64,000 nucleotides of DNA from Asterochloris sp. CNOR1. Taxonomy: Eukaryota; Chlorophyta; Trebouxiophyceae; Trebouxiales; Trebouxiaceae. A program made the translations under genes and the position numbers. Shown here piece after piece: positions 59,485-64,000 of this stretch; positions within the stretch are counted from its first letter, which is position 1, and every line of letters begins with the position of its first letter. The stretch spans positions 930,001 to 994,000 of the forward strand of contig OZ017753.1 of the NCBI GenBank assembly GCA_963969365.1, written 5' to 3'. Below the pieces are notes generated by a model, which was not told the origin of the DNA, searched no databases, and saw only the letters and a program-made list of their open reading frames with translations.

Positions 59485-62400
59485 TCAAACAGGGAGGTCA
59501 ATGTCACTGAACATGTCATGACGCTTACGGCGTCGCTTCTGCTTGCTTCGGGTGTACAGCTTTTTACTGCTGCTGAGAAGCAGGCTGCCGATGGCAGTTG
59601 CAGGCACCTCTGCAGGAGGGCCCATCGCTTCCCGCAAAAGAGACGCCTGCTCTTCAGCGCTGGCTGCCTGCACCTGCAGGCATACTCAAGCAGGGTGACA
59701 TTGTGGCACAAGACCTGCTGGGTCTGGCATGTTGCTGTTGGGCTCCAATACCTGCTTTGAGGTCTGAAGCCAAAAGCCAAGTTGGGCGGGGCGTCATCAT
59801 CATCAGAACAGCCTGTCAGACCCCTCACCTCAGCCGCCTGTCACTAGACGCTATGAGGCAATATGTCTGGGACTCATACCAGTGTTCTGGTCGAGCCCCT
59901 CCCCTCACCTCAGCAACCTGCTGCAGGCGCCTTGTCAATGGGCGGGGCGTGCAGTCCATGTACAGATCATCCCGTCACCTTGGGAGCTTGCTGTTAGCGC
60001 TTCTGCCAGCAGAGTAACGTTCAGCGCAACCACACTTGTGAGTGTGTCTGACCCCCTGTTCCTCACCTCAGCAGCCTGCTGCTGGCGCCTGGCCCGTGAT
60101 GCCTCCATCTGGGCCCTCTCCAGCAGTGACTGCAGCTCCATCCGGGTGGTCAGCAGGGCCTCTCTCTCGCTGCGTACTGCTGACAGCTGCACCTGAGCCT
60201 GCACGTCAGGAGCCATGTTGTGGAGCGCAGAGCAAGCACATCTCTAGCCTGCACAAGGACAGGTAAAATTCATGACAGTGTAGCTCCAGCCTGGCTACGT
60301 GCAGACCTGTCTTCCTCTTGCTGCGCCTTGCTGACAGCGGTGCCTGGGCCTCTACTCAGTGAACTACTCAGTGATTGTCTTGCTTGACCGGGCCTCAGTC
60401 AGCCTGCTGGCAGCCAGGTCCAGGCTGTGGCAGAGGGTGAAGGACGCTGCTCAACAATGCTCTGTCATAATGGAGATGCCATGAAAGCATGTGAGAGGTT
60501 GACCTCGCTGTGCAGAAAGACTGATGGTTCTGCAGCATAATGCTGAGTTGGGCTCCAGACCCCTGGACAATCCCTTGTAGGGGCCCTGATTAGGCTGCGG
60601 CACACACCCTCAAACATGCACAGGCAGCAACCTTGCTTTTGACATTGTTTTTGCATTCGCCCACTCAGAGAGCCCGAGCAATACCTGGGCCAAGCCATGC
60701 TGGGCATCATCAGCGGTCAGCTCTGCCATCTGAGCTGCCTCCTGGGCTGCCCGGGCCTCAGCTGCCAGGCGGTCCTGGTCCTGGGCTGCCCGTTGCAGCT
60801 GCTGACGCAGGTCTGCCACAGCTGCCTCGCTGACTGCCAGGTCCCTGCAGATTGGGGTGGTGAGGCATGGGCTCCTGGTTCCTGTCAGGCATTGTCAGCA
60901 TTGCTGGGCGCACACCTGGGAAGCATGCACAGCCGAGCGGCATCTGCTGTGCTGACAGTCAGCACTCTGGGTTGGCAGCTTGCTTCTGCCTTTGCAAACA
61001 TAGACTGCTCCAGCACATACAACAGACCTTTCCAGGGCCTGCGTCCTGACTCCAGCTGAGCTCGCAGCCTCCTCCTCAAGCAGCGCCCTGCATGCAGAGG
61101 GCCAAACACAGTTCCTGATGTTCCAACAGGCACCCACAGATGTAGCAGAGCACAGTCTCCCTTGTCACAAGGCCAACGCCGGTCACAGGAAGCAGCTTGT
61201 GATTCTGCCAGCAGACCAGGCAAGTTGCTCTGCAAAAGCAGGTGGTTGATCCACAGTGAGGACGCCTGGCATCTGAGTCCACATCGGTGTTTGCTGCAGC
61301 TGCAACAGCAGCTGCGTGCTCTGAGTCTCTTTGACCCGCCGTCGACTGTCACATGTGCAAAGACGCAGTAGGCTGCTGGCGCCCGCGCTGCATGCATGGG
61401 CGCCATCAGGCACCTGCTGTGGGTCTGCGGTTGCGGGTGCAGGTGGCAGACTCAGATGTGAAGCAGGCTGCTGCATGGAAGCACTAGGGTCAGCAGTGGA
61501 TGCCCCTGAACCTGCTGGCGTCTGCAGCTGCCCCTGCCCGCCACCTTCCAGCTGGCAAAGATCATGCACCTGCTGTGGACACCCTGGTCCTGCTGCTGCC
61601 CCTGGCGCAGCTGCTGCTGCAGGGCGTCCGCCTGCCCCTCCGCCCGCTCCAGGCGCCTTCGCAGATCGTCGCCCTCGCTGCGCAGGGCTGCAGAACCCTC
61701 AAGGGCGTCTGCGCAGCGCCGCCGCAGCTCCACAATGGTCGCCTGAATGGGGCAACTTAGCATGGAGTTCATGTCTGTATTAGTGCCTGTGGGTTCCCTT
61801 GCGTTTGGTGGCATGTGGTTGCTATGCTTGAGGGCAGACGGGCAGGTAGGGTGGGGAGCGCACATGGTGCAGCAAAGTGGAATTCATCCATGTTTGGCAT
61901 TGATGATGCGGGAATCAGGGTGCTGCCCAGCTGTGGAGCTGCTCGCGACCAGACCAGAACAAGTACTTCAGGCAGCCTGAATGGCGCCTGCACTCTGCTG
62001 CAACCAGCTGGTGCCATGGCCTCTCAGCAAACATCAGTATTCTGCGGGGCCACACCTGCATGTGCTGCTGCTGCTGGTCCTGGCGCCGCCCTGCCTGCTC
62101 AGCAGCCAGCTGAGCAGCCTGCAGGCGCTCCACAGCAGCAGCCCTGGCCGCCTCCGCAGCGGCCACCTGCACAGGCAGCAACCCCTCATCGGCTTCACTG
62201 CGAGCTTGAGTCAGCAAATTCCCACAGTTTTCTGGCAGCGTTAAACAGAAAGGTGTTTTGCCTCCAGCCAGTGTAGCACCGCATTGCTTCCATAATGGTG
62301 CAAAGCTGCACTTTTACTAGCCTTATCGAAATGGCTGATAAACTCTGAGTGACAGCTACTGATCTCAGCTTGGCCTGCCAACCCCCCTGCCTTGCATCCA

Positions 62401-64000
62401 CAGCTTTGCTTGAAAATTCCTCATTGACTCACCTGGTCGACTGCCTTCTGGGCAACTGTGAGCGAGGCCAGATGGGCCTCTGTGCGAGCCGTGACCACCT
62501 CTGGGGACCCATAGTGCTGCCGCAGTGCATCCAGCTCATGCTGCAGCGTCTTGCAAGCGGCAGCGCCCTTATCCAGACTGGCCTGCAGATCCTCAGCCTG
62601 CATGGCCAGCAGCACTCATCACGAAGGGCACCGCCGCTGTGGAGCGTCCATGCTGGAGTGTTCTGCAGATTGCAGCAGCCCTGTCCTGACTGGCTTGCAG
62701 GTTTCCAGCCTGCAAGGGCGCTACCACTGTATCCTTGTAGAAACAACCTGTAGTATGCACTGCTACTGATCTGCCAGCTGCACGTGTCCAGCAGTCAGCT
62801 CATGAACAGTGTATTGAAGCAGAGTGCTGCAATCTCAATGTACCGCAGCGCTCCACAACATAGCGAGCACAGGGGCACCAACATTTGTCCTGTGAGCAGG
62901 CAGCACAGCTTTTCGTGTGTCTGATTGCCCCACCACAAAGCAGCATGGGTACAGCTTGCAGCGGGCAGCACCTGTGCCCGCCATGAGGCCGCCTCCCGCT
63001 GGGCTTCCAGCTGTGCCTGCTGGGCATGAGTAACCAGCTCGTCAGCTGCCACCTGCGCCTCCCGAATCTGGGCCTGATGTCCCTTGGCGGCATCCACAGC
63101 AGCTGCCTGGCTGTCCAGGCGCGCCTGCAAGTCCAGTCTTACAGGTTGTGAGGGGCTCTGACTGCAGCTGTGCTCAAGTGCTTGGCTGCTGAGGCTCTGA
63201 GCACTGCTCTATGATGTCTGCAAGGCTGCATGACTGCACACTGCATGGGGCGGATTGCTTGATGCATGTGAAGGACTTGAATTGCACCTCATCTCTGCTT
63301 TCAAGCCCATGACTGCATCTGCACCCACCTGCAGCTGGTGCACAGCTGCCTCCAGATCTGCATCGTGGGCCACCAGGGTGTCCCTGGCATGGGCAGCCTC
63401 CTCAGCTGCCCCTGCTGCCTCTCTCAAGCACTGGTACACCTGCACGCCACCAATGGCTGCTCAACATATCTGCAGTTGCCCTGCTGAAATTCCCTGGAAA
63501 AGTATGGGCCCACCAGTTCTTGGGGCCTGAGAGTGAGGTTGCTCAGCCAGCTGCTCTGCTGTGCTACCAGGCATTGCCCACTAGGGGTGCGAAAAAGGCC
63601 GGTTATTAGCCTGGCAGAGCGCTTGACAGATACCAGAGCTCTGCCAAGTTAGTGCCGAGACACACTACACGTTCCACCTATGGAGCGACGCTGCAGGGCA
63701 TCATCCAGCAGGGCAATCTGCCTGGGGTTTTTCTGCCGCAAACAGCAGACCACTCGCCTGCTCGTGCCGCCGGTCAGCATGCAGCAGGGCAGCCTGACTG
63801 GCCTGCAAGGCCTCCTGCAGATCCTTGGCCTCTGCTGTGACAGCTTCAGCTGCAGCGCTGGCCTCCTGCTGTGCACGCTGAGCATTAGTCAGCTGTGCAC
63901 GGCATCTGTCCAGCTCTGCCTGCTGGCTGCCGTGCTCATGCTGCAACCTGCTGTGAGCGTCCTGCATGCAGGGAAATGCAGTCACTGCGCAATGCTTGCT
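59485..64000 (-). CDS. Unidentified long coiled-coil protein (5' end outside window)
   Basis: A series of minus-strand exons, all Ala/Gln/Glu/Arg-rich heptad sequence. In order: LQHEHGSQQAELDRCRAQL (63940), EAAGAAEEAAHARDTLVAHD (63410), LDSQAAAVDAAKGHQAQIRE (63110), EDLQASLDKGAAACKTLQHE (62600), AAAEAARAAAVERLQAAQLA (62150), ELRRRCADALEGSAALRSEG (61730), ADLRQQLQRAAQDQDRLAAE (60800), and LSAVRSEREALLTTRMELQS (60180). Then come a short acidic exon (CSDDDDAPPNLAFGF, 59800) and a last exon ending KQKRRRKRHDMFSDIDLPV at 59485. I recognise no family. The Lys/Arg cluster near the end could be a nuclear signal. Such proteins are often centrosomal, Golgi-tether or nuclear-scaffold, but nothing here decides. 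It converges on SelU with a 187-base gap. Confidence 0.7.
59821..60100 (-). repeat. Three copies of an exon end and donor (coiled-coil gene)
   Basis: Copies at 60055-60100, 59901-59945 and 59821-59848 read ARRQQQAAE, TRRLQQVAE and a shorter form, each followed by gtgagg. The first is the exon end; the others lie further on in the intron and keep intact donors. Confidence 0.87.
62538..62718 (-). repeat. Duplicated 70-base exon segment (coiled-coil gene)
   Basis: The exon start at 62538-62608 (LQASLDKGAAACKTLQ) has a copy at 62649-62718, 111 bases upstream in gene sense, now in the intron. They align along the whole length with scattered mismatches. Confidence 0.88.

Noticed and set aside
1-64000. 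Transposons, LTR or virus-like elements, CRISPR arrays
   Set aside because: No reverse transcriptase, integrase, transposase, capsid or helicase frame, and no long terminal repeats or regular spacer arrays were seen. All repeats found are short, local and tied to host exons.
1-64000. tRNA and rRNA genes
   Set aside because: None was recognised by eye. A covariance-model scan would be needed to exclude a tRNA, especially in 1-1031, 16667-17183 and 48644-49383.

Overview
The window is a gene-dense, intron-rich eukaryotic nuclear segment, most likely from a green alga. The evidence is a gene set that mixes plastid-type proteins (a MinC-like division protein, a PSB33/TEF5-like Rieske-type protein) with core eukaryotic genes (TFIIH p62, BOP1, TMEM115), many short introns with CTGCAG-type acceptors, and very short intergenic gaps. 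A centriolar OFD1 homologue suggests a lineage that makes, or recently made, flagellate cells. I cannot name the species. A trebouxiophyte-like chlorophyte is a guess from overall character only.

Layout, left to right. 1-1031: no gene recognised. 1032-2984 (+): HSL-type alpha/beta-hydrolase with a C-terminal membrane anchor. 3301-7468 (-): aspartate aminotransferase. 7636-8783 (+): fatty acid hydroxylase/sterol desaturase family protein. 9026-13854 (-): TFIIH subunit p62/TFB1. 14002-15745 (+): TMEM115-type rhomboid-like Golgi protein. 15782-16666 (-): Nudix hydrolase of the CoA-diphosphatase type. 17184-23692 (-): BOP1/ERB1 ribosome biogenesis factor. 23983-33658 (+): OFD1-like centriolar coiled-coil protein with a very long Ala/Pro/Gln-rich exon. 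33851-35369 (+): PSB33/TEF5-like plastid protein. 36018-48643 (-): a dynamin-like GTPase (41345-48643) whose splice phase runs on into a long Ala/Gln-rich coiled-coil tail (36018-40872), probably one gene. 49384-54799 (-): EF-hand NCL-type Na+/Ca2+ exchanger. 54954-55784 (-): plastid MinC C-domain protein. 55841-59297 (+): tRNA 2-selenouridine synthase (SelU/MnmH). 59485 to the right edge (-): an unidentified coiled-coil protein cut by the window.

The genes are unrelated housekeeping and organelle functions and do not form a pathway cluster. Several pairs are divergent over very short gaps (57 to 291 bases), so shared promoters are likely, and several are convergent with gaps as short as 37 bases.

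The strongest unexpected signal is not a gene. In at least eight genes I find imperfect local duplications, about 25-70 bases long and about 35-280 bases apart. Typically one copy is an exon edge with its splice site and the other is a decayed copy in the neighbouring intron. This looks like a genome-wide habit of tandem duplication at exon-intron borders and may bear on how introns arise or grow here. Exon limits below were read by eye from conserved protein motifs and splice phase. Gene ends are firmer than internal exons.
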